Source of the DNA: Wyeomyia smithii
Taxonomy: Eukaryota > Arthropoda > Insecta > Diptera > Culicidae
DNA: 64,000 nucleotides
Reading direction: 5' to 3'
Assembly: GCF_029784165.1 (NCBI RefSeq)
Contig: NC_073696.1
Span: forward strand, 191,006,498 to 191,070,497
Below are positions 32,993 to 45,086 of the stretch, one piece after another. Each line of letters starts with the position of its first letter. Position 1 is the first letter of the stretch. A model generated the notes under the pieces. It did not search any database, was not told the DNA's origin, and was given only the letters and a program-made list of their open reading frames with translations. A program made the translations under genes and the position numbers.

Positions 32993-33378
32993 TTTTTTTT
33001 TGTTCATCTATAATTTATTTGACACGGCACAAATACAATTTAATGTTTAACGGCGCCAATTATATCTGGTAGCTTACTTTCTAAAGTATCTTAATAACTA
33101 AAAGCAAATTTTTTATCCTCGCTGCCGACTACGAGCTGAAACTAAATGTAACTTAAGGCTATCATATTTTGCATTAAAAGCACTGGTTTACTGTATGATG
33201 GTTTTCATTGCCATAGGTAAGCACATGTTCCGCTGCTGGGCCAAGATATTACGGACTGGCGTATTGGGTTGTCTCCCTCGGGACCTGAGAGTATCGTGCG
33301 GGTCTAGTTGCTGTTTCCGGATCCGGGGTCTTAACGTGTTCTTGTCGTTTGGTTGGATGTAGGCGGAAGGGAATAGGA

Positions 33379-36300
33379 TTAAACTGGGGCGTGGATGGAT
33401 TTCAGGGAAGCGTATATAAGGGACATGTATAGGTCACGGCTCGCCAAGACATCACGAACAGGAACAGCCGGCTGCCTACTTTCGGCCTGCAGGGAAGCTA
33501 TCAATTTAGACCTGGCGTCACGGTGTACAGGGCATGACCAAACAACGTGCTCTATGTCGTGATAACCTTCACCACAGGCACAGATACCACTTTCCCCGAG
33601 CCCAACACGACGGAGATGCGCGTCAAATCTATAGTGATTGGACATAAGCCGGGACATCACGCAAATGAAATCCCGACCTACATCCAACCCCTTGAACCAC
33701 GGGTTCATCGACACCTTGGGGATTATGGAATGTAACCACCTTCCCAGTTCCCCTCTGGTCCAAGCATTTTGCCAACTGATGATCGTATTCTGACGTACAA
33801 ATGAGAAAAATTCATTAAAGGCAATTGGTCTTTCATAAATTCCACCGTTTGTTGCGCCCACCTTAGCCAAAGAGTCCGCTTTCTCATTGCCCGGTATCGA
33901 GCAGTGAGAAGGGACCCACGCTAAGGTAATCTGATACGATTTTTCGGAAAAAGCACTCAGATGTTCCCGTATTTTCCCCAGGAAATACGGAGAGTGCTTA
34001 ACATCTTTCATCGATCGGAGAACCTCAATGGAACTGAGACTGTCCGTAAAGATGAAATAATGGTCCGTGGGCATTTTTTCGATAATCCCTAGGGTGTACT
34101 GAATTGCAGCCAATTCTGCGACGTAAACAGAAGCAGGATTATCAAGCTTATGGGAGACGGTTAAATTGTTATTGAAAATACCGAAGCCAGTGGACCCATC
34201 AAGAAGTGATCCGTCAGTGTAGAACATATTGTCGCAGTTGATGTTTCGATATTTATTGGAAAAAAATTTTGGGGATCTGCTGCACGCGTAAATGATCGGG
34301 GATTCCACGAGTTTCTTCTATCATGGATGTATCGAAAAACACAGTAGAATCAGAAGTATTTGATAAGTCGACACGATTTGGAATATTCGAAGAAGGGTTA
34401 ATATTATGGGACATGTGATTGAAATACAATGTCATAAAACGGGTTTGAGAATTAAGTTCGATTAACCTTTCAAAATTTTCAATCACAGGACGGTTCAAGA
34501 CCTCACATTTGATAAGAATGCGAGAAGACAGGCTCCAGAAGCGGTTTTTCAATGGTAGTACTCCAGCTAAGACCTCCAAACTCATCGTATGGGTCGACTG
34601 CATGCAACCCAAGGCGATACGCAAACAACGATATTGTATTCGCTCCAGTTTGATCAAATGTGTGTTTGCTGCGGAGCGGAAGCAGAAACACCCGTACTCA
34701 ATGACAGACAATATCGTTGTTTGGTAAAGCCTTATAAGGTCTCCTGGGTGGGCTCCCCACCATTGTCCGGTTATTGTACGAAGAAAATTCACTCTTTGTT
34801 GACATTTTTTCATCAGATACCTAACGTGACAACCCCAGGTGCCTTTAGAGTCGAACCAGACACCAAGATATTTGTGTACCAAAACCTGAGAAATCGTTTT
34901 ACCCATTAATTGTGTTTGAAGCTGAGCAGGTTCATGTTTCCTAGAAAAAACTACTATCTCAGTCTTCTCCGGAGAGAATTCGATACCTAGCTGTAAAGCC
35001 CAAGCAGACAAATTGTCCAAGGTATCTTGCAATGGTCCTTGCAAATCGGCAGCTTTGGCTCCTGTAACAGAGATTACACTGTCGTCTGCAAGTTGTCTTA
35101 TCGTGCATGAATTTGCCAGACATTCGTCGATGTCATTTACATAAAAGTTGTAAAGAAGGGGGCTTAAACATGAGCCCTGGGGAAGACCCATGTAGCTAAT
35201 GCGAAAAGTTGCCAAATCGCCGTGCGTAAAATGCATGTGCTTTTCGGACAGCAAATTTTGCAAAAAATTGTTCAAAATTGGAGAAAATCCTTGTCGGTGA
35301 AGTTTACCCGACGAATGTCAACAGAAACGGAATCAAAAGCCCCCTTAATATCCAAGAACGCAGACGCCATTTGTTCTTTGCGAGCATACGCCAGCTGAAT
35401 ATCTGTTGAAAGCAACGCAAGACAATCATTCGTCCCTTTGGCACGGCGGAAGCCAAATTAAGTATCTGATAGTAGACCATTTGATTCGACCCAATGGTCT
35501 AAACGACGGAGTATCATTTTTTCCATCAATTTCCGGATACAGGATAGCATTGCAATCGGCCTATAAGAGTTGTGATCAGAAGCTGGTTTCCCTGGTTTTT
35601 GGATGGCGATCACCTTCACTTGCCTCCAATCCTGCGGTACAATGTTTTGCTCCAGGAACTTATTGAACAAGTTCAACAAGCGCCTCTTGGCATTGCCGGG
35701 TAGATTCTTCAACAAGTTGAATTTGATGCTATCTAACCCAGGTGCGTTATTGTTACAGGACAGGAGGGCAACTGAAAATTCTGCCATCGTAAAAGGTGAT
35801 TCTATCGCGTCGTGACCCGGAGACGTATCGCGAACAAAGTTTTGCGCAGGAACAGAGTCCGGACATACTTTCCTGGCAGAATCAAATATCCACCGACTTG
35901 AAGACTCCTCGCTTTCGTTGACCGTTACGCGATTCCGCATTCTTCGGGCTGTGTTCCAAAGAGTGCTCATCGATGTCTCCCTCGACGTCTCGTTCACGAA
36001 CCGACCCCAATATCCGCGTTTCTTTGCTTTAGCCAGGCTTTTAAGCTTGGTATTAAGCTCCGAATACCGTATATAGTCGTCGGGTATACCTTCCTTCTGG
36101 AAGGCCAAAAACGCGTCGGATCTTCGCGTGTAGACATCGGAGCACTCTTTGTCCCACCACGGAGTTGGAGGCCGTTCTTTGATCGTTACGCCGGGATATT
36201 TCTTCGTTTGGGCTTGCAACGTGGCGTCGAGGATTAAGCCCGCGAGGAGGTTGTATTCTTCAAGTGGTGGGTGATGTTGAATCGACTCGACCGCTTTTGA

Positions 36301-37060
36301 AATCATTTCCTCGTATAACTTCCAATCGACATTCCGTGTGAGGTCATACGGAATGTCAATTGGTCGCATGCGAGTTGAACCGATAGTAATTGAAATAAGA
36401 ATAGGCAGATGGTCGCTACCGTGAGGATCGAGGATTACCTTCCATGTGCAATCCAACCGTAGCGACGTCGAACATAAGGATAGATCCAAAGCGCTTGGGC
36501 GCGCTGGAGGTTTCGGGATACGTGTCATTTTACCGTTGTTCAAAATAGTCATGTCGAAGTCATCGCAAAGGTTATAGATTAAAGAGGAGCGGTTATCATT
36601 GTAGGGGGAACCCCAAGCCACACCATGAGAGTTGAAGTCTCCCAAAATCAAACGTGGCGAGGGAAGAAGTTCTATTAAATCAAAGAGCAACCGTTGCCCC
36701 CTGTGCTCTGGGAGGAATATATATTGAGGCAATACAAAGCTCTTTACCTTGTATTGTCATTTGACATGCGACAACTTCGATGCCTGGAATCGAGGGGAGG
36801 TTAATACGATAGAAAGAATAGCACTTTTTAATCCCTAGAAGTACTCCTCCATATGGGGTGTCTCGATCAAGGCGACTAATTTTAAAATCATGGAAGTTGA
36901 GATCAATATTTGAAGTTAGCCAAGTTTTACAAAGGGAAAACGCATCGCATTTATTTCTATTTATTAAAACTTTAAATTAATCCATTTTTGGTAAAATACT
37001 TCTACAATTCCACTGTAAGACAGAGATAGAATCCTTCGTATACGCAGATGAATTAGGCAT
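33379..37060 (-). pseudogene. I-clade ORF2: endonuclease, reverse transcriptase, RNase H (broken)
   Basis: It starts MPNSSAYTKDSISVLQWNCR at 37060. Endonuclease motifs are LQWNCRSI, PRLILGDFNSHG and LDPHGSDHLPI. The reverse transcriptase has NNAPGLDSIKFNLLKNLPG, SYRPIAMLSCIRKLMEK, GLPQGSCLSPLLYNFYVNDI and active site RQLADDSVI (about 35100-35075). RNase H shows FYTDGSLLDGSTGFGIF, ELAAIQYTL, FTDSLSSIE and CSIPGNEKADSLAK. It ends with a Cys/His cluster (CACGEGYHDIEHVVWSC). Lesions: TAA at 36977-36979; an extra G in the run at 36697-36701; TAA at 35458-35460 (probably CAA before); a one-base loss near 35312; and an extra T in the run at 34260-34266. Repairing these in thought gives about 1225 residues, a normal I-clade length. 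Confidence 0.85.
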
Positions 37061-37214
37061 CGAAGGATACAATCGCTGCAAGGAGGGGCCATTGGGCAGT
37101 CAACTGCTTCAAAAATGATCTAACTGTTGGGAGGAATGCTGTAAGAAAAATTTTAATTGGATCGGGTACATTGAAAGTTTCAAAAATCCAGTCCACAATG
37201 TCAGAAAATTTCAC

Positions 37215-38429
37215 TTATCCAGAGTTTGTTTCATCAACTGGGAGTGCAAAAGGAACAACTGGGGTTTTAGATGTTCCTGGCAGTGCTGGGAACTCCTTCT
37301 GGGACTTTAAATTTGCAAGCCCAGGAGGAGTTTGCTTCGGTTTTTCCGCAGCACTGTTTGGTTTGTTTGTAACTTTCATTTCACTTTGGGAAATCTTAGG
37401 ACCTTTTCGGGGAAGTTTAGGAGAGGAAATATTTTTCCTCTTTCTAGACGCCCCAGGATTGGCATAAGTAGTTCCCGCTGGTGAATCGTCAGAATCGGTT
37501 TCATCAGAGGACAACAGATCAAAGGGGTTCGATGTTATGGTAGAAGTGGTCACGGTCTTCTTCAGCATCTCAGCGTAAGATCGCTTTGAACGCTCCTTAA
37601 GTGACCGCTTGATTTTATCTCTGCGCTGCATGTACACCGGGCATGTGGAGAGCTCATGCTGATTTTCCCCGCAGTGAATACATTTTTCAGCATTTACACT
37701 GCAAGAATCGTCCGCATGAGTTTCTCCACACTTGCTACATCGTACCTTATTGCAGCAGTAGGCGGCTGTGTGGCCTAGCTGCTTGCAATTGGTGCAATTC
37801 ATAACACGGGGTACATACAATCGCACAGGCAGACGAACCCGATCGATCGAGACGTGGCTAGGGAGAGCAGATCCGGCAAACGTAACACGAAACGAGTCTG
37901 ACGGAGTGTACACTTTTGTGCCGTTGACAAGAGACACAGACCGCAATTGCTTGCAATCTATGATCTTTACTTTTACGTCGTGACACAAAGCATTTTTGAA
38001 GCATCCAAAACCGCTTGTCAAGATACACTCGACCGACAGACTCGAATCGGTTATGACATCGTCGATCTCCACGTCTCGTGCGGGTATATAAACGCGATAC
38101 TCGCGAGTGAAAAGCTCGGAGCGAGCAATAGCGTTGGCCTGTTCCAGGTCGCTGACCACGACACGGAGCTTGTTGGGTCTGATCTTGGAGATTTCGGTCA
38201 CGGCCTTGTACCCCTCCGTCAGGTCTTTCGAAATTTGCAGGATGTTTAACGGTTTCGATTTCAGTCCTGCTTTTGGCCGAAAGAAAACAGTAAAGCTGCC
38301 CTGAGATCCGTCCGGGTAAAGCCTGGGGCGAGGGGGGACTGGAGAGTTAACAGAGGAAGGGTTGGCAGGAGGGACAGGGTCGGAGGGGTTCGGGGATGGT
38401 GGCACGGGAGGCGAGGGATCTACATCCAT
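37215..38429 (-). CDS. I-clade retrotransposon ORF1 (gag-like, 404 aa, intact)
   Basis: An uninterrupted frame with a Pro-rich N-terminus (MDVDPSPPVPPSPNPSDP). An RNA-recognition-like middle region follows (about residues 45-200, FTVFFRPKAG, VVVSDLEQANAIA). Three zinc knuckles come next: CTNCKQLGHTAAYC, CSKCGETHADDSC and CIHCGENQHELSTC (about residues 215-270). The tail is basic and Ser/Pro-rich. Such proteins bind element RNA and chaperone it to the target. The frame ends about 155 bases before the ORF2 start. Unlike ORF2 it has no disruption, which may be chance or may reflect later decay of ORF2. Confidence 0.85.
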   Translation of the reverse strand: MDVDPSPPVPPSPNPSDPVPPANPSSVNSPVPPRPRLYPDGSQGSFTVFFRPKAGLKSKPLNILQISKDLTEGYKAVTEISKIRPNKLRVVVSDLEQANAIARSELFTREYRVYIPARDVEIDDVITDSSLSVECILTSGFGCFKNALCHDVKVKIIDCKQLRSVSLVNGTKVYTPSDSFRVTFAGSALPSHVSIDRVRLPVRLYVPRVMNCTNCKQLGHTAAYCCNKVRCSKCGETHADDSCSVNAEKCIHCGENQHELSTCPVYMQRRDKIKRSLKERSKRSYAEMLKKTVTTSTITSNPFDLLSSDETDSDDSPAGTTYANPGASRKRKNISSPKLPRKGPKISQSEMKVTNKPNSAAEKPKQTPPGLANLKSQKEFPALPGTSKTPVVPFALPVDETNSG

Positions 38430-38900
38430 CGCGCTAAATCTAGCGCACTAGCGCCGACAGAACACGTACCTCTTTACTTCTCCTTTCAGCAGGGTTGGTT
38501 GTCCGAACGGTCGAAGCTGCAACCGTTACAGCCAGCAGCACCAATACAGCAGCTCCAAACAGCCACCAGCAGCGAGCCGGGTGTGTGATCACTCAGCACA
38601 GCGACACAACTCGCTGTCAACTGTTGGCTTCTTCTTTTTCCTCCTTTGTGTTGAGATTCTCGTCCACTGCTGTAGCACAAATCACTTAGCAGCCAAATCG
38701 GCTTACGCACCAGCAAACAGCCACAATGCGAAACAGTTTCACAAAGGCGGGCGACCTTGAACCTCCACTCGACCAACGACCACTCGACGTTGGCAAACAA
38801 TGCCAACACTTGCTCGCGCGTCTTTTGTTTTATATTATATCGGAGCGATCACCAAACCTGTCCTATACTGATGCGTGTTCGGCACAGAATGAAAATGACT

Positions 38901-40029
<1,129 letters not shown>

Positions 40030-40443
40030 AAATAAAAAGCTCGTAAAGTTTGTATCCGTTGTATTTTCATAGAGTGAAAGTGGTACATACTACATGGCCG
40101 TCGTATCCAAATTCAATTACGTTTTAATACAAAATTCCAATTCTTTTGATCGTCTCGTTTTGTTGCATGCTCTGCACTGCATTAGTGCAGTTGAATCTAT
40201 AAAATTCAATAAGCAAAGTAAATTGATTTACAGCATTAAAAGAAAAATCAACCACTCGTGCTCGCAACAACACGAATAGGTAGGTATATACCGTAAATCG
40301 GGGTAACATTGATCAGTTTTTTCACTTTTTCGTGAGTACGCTGGGGTCTTTTTTTACGCGGGTTTTTTATGTGGTTTTTTCATACGCGATTTTTACAATA
40401 ACGCGGATTATTTTTACGCAGTTTTTTGACATAACACGAATAA

Positions 40444-41702
40444 CACTGTGCTACAAATGAAAAAAAAAAAATGCAAGAACTTCTGAAGTGACTTAGTGTA
40501 GGTTATAGGTGTTGTTGAGTGTAACATACTATTTATCACATATAGGTAAAATTTGAAAAAAATTATAAATCATCTTATTTTATTAATTTTGAATCATCTT
40601 ATTTAGTTTAAAACTATTCATCACGTATAGGTAAACTCTTTGAACATATTTATATTTTTCAAAGTTTCTATTTTTCACCTATCCAAAACAGCCAAAATAT
40701 AAAAAATTGGTTGGAAAATAACCGAATTAAACATAAAAATGTAAGCTAAGGTAAAAAGCAGGGTTTTGACCTTAACTTATAATTTTTGGGGTTTTTTGAA
40801 AAACTTAAAGTAAACGCGCAAGTAACACATGACTTAAACTATAACCTGTTATATACTGGTAGTTTAGTTATTTAAATTAAGCATGTAAAAATAACAAATT
40901 GTACTAAAACCAATCGATGCGAGAGACTTCTCGCTCTCGATAAATGATAGCATGAAAAGACCGAATATTAGAGCTTTCTGATTTGAGCCGTGAACGAGTA
41001 CGTACGGAGATAATTAAGAAGATTAAATCTAAAGATAGTTTTTAATAACTGATTGAAGAAGACCCGACTTATACTAAGTAATATATATATATTAGCTATA
41101 TTAGCTATATTAGCTGATTAATTAGATCATTGATCTAATATAACCCACACTAAGTCACATCAAAAGCTCTTGCATTTTTTTATCATTTGTAGCTCCGTGA
41201 AATAATTGTGCGATAGAAGCCAAAAATACTGGTTTTCTAAAGAAATATATATAACTTAGCCAAATATCAACCGATTTTCACCAATATACTTTCATTTGAT
41301 TCGGAATTGAATATACTTTTAAAATTTTAGTATATTTGTGGTATGTTTCTTAAAAAAACGGCAAATTTCAAATTAAGTCGAAAAACTGCGTGAAAAAATC
41401 TAAAAACCTATATTTAAACTCAAATAACTCAACATGTTTTATTGATATTAGTAAAAACCTGTATAAATTTTAAAAGCTCTATTTATCTCCTTTCTAAAAC
41501 TGCTTAAATATTAAAAATCGGTTGATAAATGACTGAGTTAAAAAATATTATATGCGCTGAGGTTCAAAAAACCGTATTTTGACCCTAACTTCCGATTTTG
41601 AGGGTGTTTGTAAAATTTCTAGTATAAGCGAATGTTATACTCAACAAGACCTACAACCTACACTAGGTCACTTCAGAAGTTCTAAATCGCTGTAGCACAG
41701 TG
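40444..41702. mobile_element. hAT-like MITE with CACTGTGCTAC ends
   Basis: The left end reads CACTGTGCTACAAATG and the right end is the reverse complement of CACTGTGCTACAGCGATT. Inverted similarity continues for about 85 bp (GAACTTCTGAAGTGAC, TAGTGTAGGTT). Flanks ACGAATAA (40436-40443) and ACGATTAT (41703-41710) agree at 6 of 8 positions, a possible diverged 8-bp duplication. A third, internal inverted copy of the arm lies at about 41127-41195. The interior holds a diverged direct repeat (about 40665-40800 against 41470-41600; shared TTTTGACC and AAAAATNGGTTG). Confidence 0.6.
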
Positions 41703-42185
41703 ACGATTATTTTTACGCGAAATAAGTTTAGTATAAGTAAATCCAGAAAAGTACAAATCAATCGTATGGTTCATGACAATAAGATATTCTGTTTCATTAA
41801 TCTAAATAATGCATATTTTTAATATATTTGCTGTTATTATCAAAAAATAGGCAATTTCCGTTGATTCGGGAAGAAGAAACAAAAATACATTAATGATTTT
41901 ACAACGATACGAGTCAGGGTCGTTGCGATTTACTTCCGTTTAAAAAACATGTAGCAAAATTATTATAAAAAAGTTATTGTCATGTTCTTCAATGAATTTT
42001 CATCTTAGAAGCACTAAACACTTATTTTGTGTGTTTCGTTACCATTTTTATATCATTTTTCAAGTTTATATTTACTTACGTGCCATTATTTTTAATCGGA
42101 TTTTATTATTGAATAGAGTTTTTTAAGCAATTTTTTTAAAATTACGCGGTTTTTTATACGCGGATTTTTTCAACGCGGTACAACC

Positions 42186-44458
42186 ATTACCTTACCAAAC
42201 AGTCCCAAGCCGTGGTGTGGCCTTTGCTGTATGTAAGAGTCGTCTCCATTCCACTCGGTCCATGGCTGCAGTTCGCCAGCTCTGCAGTCTGCGTAGGGTC
42301 CGCAGGTCGTCTTCCACCTGATCGATCCACCTTGCCCGCTGTGCACCGCTCCGTCTCGTCCCTGACGGATTGGTTTCAAGAACCATCTTTACCGGGCTGT
42401 CGTCTGACATCCTTACAACATGCCCAGCCCACCGCAACCTGCCTATCTTAGCGGTGTGAACGATAGATGGCTCCCCAAGCAGCTCCTGCAGTTCGTGGTT
42501 CATTCGCCTTCTCCACACTCCGTTTTCCATCTGCAGTCCACCGAAAATGGTACGCAACACCTTCCGCTCGAAGACCGCAAGGGCGCGTTGGTCCTCCACA
42601 AGCATAGTCCATGTCTTATGCCCGTAGAGGACTACCGGTCTGATCAGCGTCTTGAAGATGGTTAACTTGGTGCGGTGACGAATTCTACTCGATCGGAGCG
42701 TCCTCCGGAGACCAAAGTATGCACGATTTCCTGCCATAATACGCCGTGGAATTTCTCTGCTGGTATCGTTGTCGGCAGTTACCAGTGAGCCCAGATACAC
42801 GAACTCATCAACCACCTCGATTTCATCACCACCAATTTGAACTCGAGGTGGGAGGTTAGCACTGTCCTCTCGTGAACCCCTTCCTTTCATGTACTTCGTC
42901 TTCGATGCATTGATGACCAGTCCAATCCGTTTAGATTCAGCCTTTAGTCCGATGTACGTATCCGCCATCTTTACAAAGGTCCGAGCCACAATGTCGATAT
43001 CGTCGGCGAAACCAAACAGTCGAACCGACTTTTGGAATATCGTGCCACTCGTGTTAATCCCCGCTCTTCTAATGACACCTTCCAGGGCAATGTTAAACAG
43101 TAGGCACGAGAGACCATCACCTTGCCTTAGACCTCTTCGGGTTTCGAAGGGGCTCGAGAGTGCCCCCGAAACTCGAACTACACACATCACTCGATCCATC
43201 GTCGCTTTGACCAACCACGTCAGTTTGTCCGGAAATCCGTAGTCGTGCATAATTTGCCATAGCTTGTCCCGATCGATTGTGTCGTACGCCGATTTAAAAT
43301 CGATGAACAAATGATGTGTGGGCACGTTATATTCGCGGCATTTCTGCATAACCTGCCGAACCGCGAATATCTGATCCGTATTTCAATAGCTCGATGGGAA
43401 GTTGGTCCACTTTATTGTTTTTCAGTCGACCAATCTCCTCCTCCACCTCCAGAAGATCGGGGGCTGGAATTCTGATGTCTTCTGCTCGTGCACCAAGATC
43501 AATTGCCATACCGTCCTCGCGCTCTACTGCATCGCCGTTTAGATGCTCGTCGAAGTGCTGCCTCCACCTTTCGATCACCTCACACTCGTCTGTTAGGAGG
43601 TTGCCGTCTAAGCTCCTGCACATATCGGCTTGCGGCACAAAGCCTTTGCGGGAGCTGTTCAGCTTCTCGTAGAACTTCCGAGTGTCGTTAGCTTGGTACA
43701 GCTCTTCCATCGCTACGCGGTCTCGGTCCTCGAGGTGACGCTTCTTCCTTCGGAGGACTGAGTTTTGGCTGTTCCGTACCTGTCGGTATCGTTCCACGTT
43801 CGCTCTCGTACGGTGTCGCAGCATTCTCGCCCGTGCAGCATTCTTCTCCTCGACTAACCGTTTGCATTCGCCGTCAAACCAGTCATTTCTATGAATCGGG
43901 ACCCATGTACCTAGTAGCGCTACTGCAGTGTTACCTATGGCGGATCGGATGCTTTTCCAGCCATTTTCAAGGGTAGCTGCGCCAAGCTGCTCTTCCGTAG
44001 GTAGCACTGCCTCCAGCTGCTGCGCGTATTCCTGTGTAGCCTCGGCGTCCCGCAGTTGCTCAATATTTTGTCGCGGCGTTCGACTTCGGCGGGTGTTATA
44101 CACCGTCGATAGTTTTGAGCGCATGCACACAGCTACTAGGTAGTTGTCCGAATCTATATTCGCTCTGCGGTAGGTGCGAACGTTGATGATGTCGGAGAAA
44201 AACCTGCCGTCGATTAAAACGTGGTCGATTTGGTTCTCTGTCTGTTGGTCGGGTGATCTCCAGGTGGATTTGTGGATACCTTTGCGGGGGAAGAAGGTAC
44301 TTCGGACTACCATACCACGGGAGGCCGCAAAGTTTACGCACCGATGGCCGTTATCATTAGACACAGCATGCAGGCTATCTGGTCCGATTACCGGTCTGTA
44401 CATTGCTTCCCGTCCTACCTTAGCATTCAAGTCCCCAATAACGATCTTCACGTCCCGT
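42186..44458 (-). mobile_element. 5'-truncated RTE retrotransposon, copy C, 12-bp target duplication
   Basis: Bounded by CGCGGTACAACC at 42174-42185 and 44459-44470. The 3' tail (low-coordinate side) is a GGTAA-type repeat like copy B. It starts within the endonuclease (RRDVKIVIGDLNAK), so about 1 kb of the 5' end is missing, the usual result of incomplete reverse transcription. It also lacks a block between endonuclease linker and polymerase. It inserted into the ACGCGG element and is the youngest member of this nest that can be dated. Confidence 0.85.
42192..44458 (-). pseudogene. RTE endonuclease/reverse transcriptase remnant
   Basis: The upstream frame (44458-43327) covers the distal endonuclease (IVIGDLNAKVGREAMYRPV, IDHVLIDGRFFSDI) and linker up to ELLKYG. 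Near 43377 about 330 bases of polymerase fingers are missing relative to copy B, and the frame shifts, ending GYAEMPRI. The second frame (43349-42192) restarts at QKCREYNVPTHHLFIDFKSA and is intact to the end. It includes DFKSAYDTID, GLRQGDGLSCLLFNIALEG, the catalytic FADDIDIVAR and LIRPVVLYGHKTWTML. The retained polymerase part has fewer changes at key residues than copy B. Confidence 0.85.
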
Positions 44459-44623
44459 CGCGGTACAACCAACCGCGTAAAAAAATCCCTGTGTATTTAT
44501 ACATTTTACAACTGAAATTACAGTTTTCATATTTTTAGTACCAGTATTGGCATCCTTAGAACTTGAGAAGTTAGTTTTTAAAGCCCTTCGAAAATCTTGA
44601 ACATTAAAACATTTGTCATTGTT

Positions 44624-44836
44624 TCAACAATTTCGTCGTTGTTTCCTTATTTGGGGTAACTTTGATCGGTGCCAATTTTGAATTGTTTTGGAACTTTTTT
44701 GAACTAAAAATGTTAGATGTTGCTTTGATAACATGTTTAGAGACGCTTTCCGGATTGACATCACGTTCTCCTTGACTGCTCTCATTGCGGAGGATAGTCC
44801 TGTCCTTGCACCTAGCCGCGGCCTACTGCGAGTCAT
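44624..44836 (-). pseudogene. Pipsqueak-type helix-turn-helix of a pogo-like transposase
   Basis: The 71-residue frame starts MTRSRPRLGARTGLSSAMRA, continues VKENVMSIRKASL, and is then frameshifted before the second helix would finish. Basic start, alternating hydrophobics and the SIRKAS turn are typical of the N-terminal DNA-binding domain of pogo/Tigger/jerky proteins. No DDE motif follows. A host pipsqueak-domain gene is less likely because the frame decays at once into non-coding sequence. Confidence 0.5.
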
Positions 44837-45019
44837 TTTTATGCCATATGTAATTTCACCTTTCGATGATGAAAAACGTTAACGTTGCGAAATGTGCCAG
44901 AAGTATTTTGTAGGTCAGCAATCGTTGTAAAATGTTTGTGTTCAGAAAACGTGTGTTGATCATATATGCAAGGCCTTTACAACAACGAAAGTATCAATAG
45001 GCCAGCTCTAGCCTCTTAC

Positions 45020-45086
45020 GTTCTATGCTCTAGCCAAGACAACATCCTGGCGTAGACCAGGATGATGTCTGGTTAGAGCATAAAAC
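45020..45086. repeat. Near-perfect 67-nt stem-loop
   Basis: Left arm 45020-45050 and right arm 45057-45086 pair over about 30 bp with a 6-nt loop. There is one bulged base, two mismatches and one G-U pair in the RNA. Core pairing is TATGCTCTA with TAGAGCATA, and ATCCTGG with CCAGGAT. It could be a tiny foldback element or a small-RNA hairpin. No adjacent host transcript is recognised. Confidence 0.6.

Larger units (their letters stand above)
32993..38900 (-). mobile_element. I-clade non-LTR retrotransposon, nearly complete
   Basis: Reverse-strand order: 5' untranslated region (to about 38430, upstream limit uncertain); ORF1 with zinc knuckles (38429-37215); ORF2 with endonuclease, reverse transcriptase and RNase H (37060-33379); and a roughly 390-bp 3' untranslated region. 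The last carries an AATAAA-type signal and ends in a run of nine A (32993-33001 on the + strand). RNase H after the polymerase and three CCHC knuckles in ORF1 fit the I clade (MosquI-like in mosquitoes) rather than Jockey. ORF1 is intact and ORF2 has five lesions. I could not find a target duplication, so the 5' boundary is approximate. Confidence 0.8.
40339..44493. mobile_element. ACGCGG-rich TA-flanked element carrying two further insertions
   Basis: Imperfect inverted ends: the left reads CGCTGGGGTCTTTTTTTACG, and the right is the reverse complement of CACAGGGATTTTTTTACGCG. TA lies outside both (40337-40338 and 44494-44495). Both ends lead into TTTTTACGCGG repeats, as in the 184-bp element at 10030-10213. 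Net of the inserted MITE (40444-41702) and RTE (42186-44458) it is about 0.6 kb and non-coding. It lies inside the putative pogo relic. Confidence 0.6.
40291..44840 (-). mobile_element. pogo-like DNA transposon relic, split by nested elements
   Basis: The left end at 40291 reads CCGTAAATCGGGGTAACATT after TA (40289-40290). A related GGGGTAACTTTGATCGG occurs at 44653-44669. On the reverse strand at 44836-44624 a frame resembles the N-terminal pipsqueak-type helix-turn-helix of pogo/jerky transposases (LSSAMRAVKENVMSIRKASL). The middle is occupied by the insertion at 40339-44493. The DDE domain is missing. Joining the two flanks as one relic is an inference. Confidence 0.5.

Noticed and set aside
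33379..34308. Host ribonuclease H gene
   Set aside because: It joins in order with reverse transcriptase and endonuclease of an I-clade element once single-base indels are allowed for.
37171..38304. Forward-strand frames over the zinc-knuckle ORF
   Set aside because: Antisense of ORF1; composition only mirrors it.
44624..44836. Host pipsqueak-domain transcription factor
   Set aside because: The frame is truncated and frameshifted directly after the first helices and lies in transposon debris.
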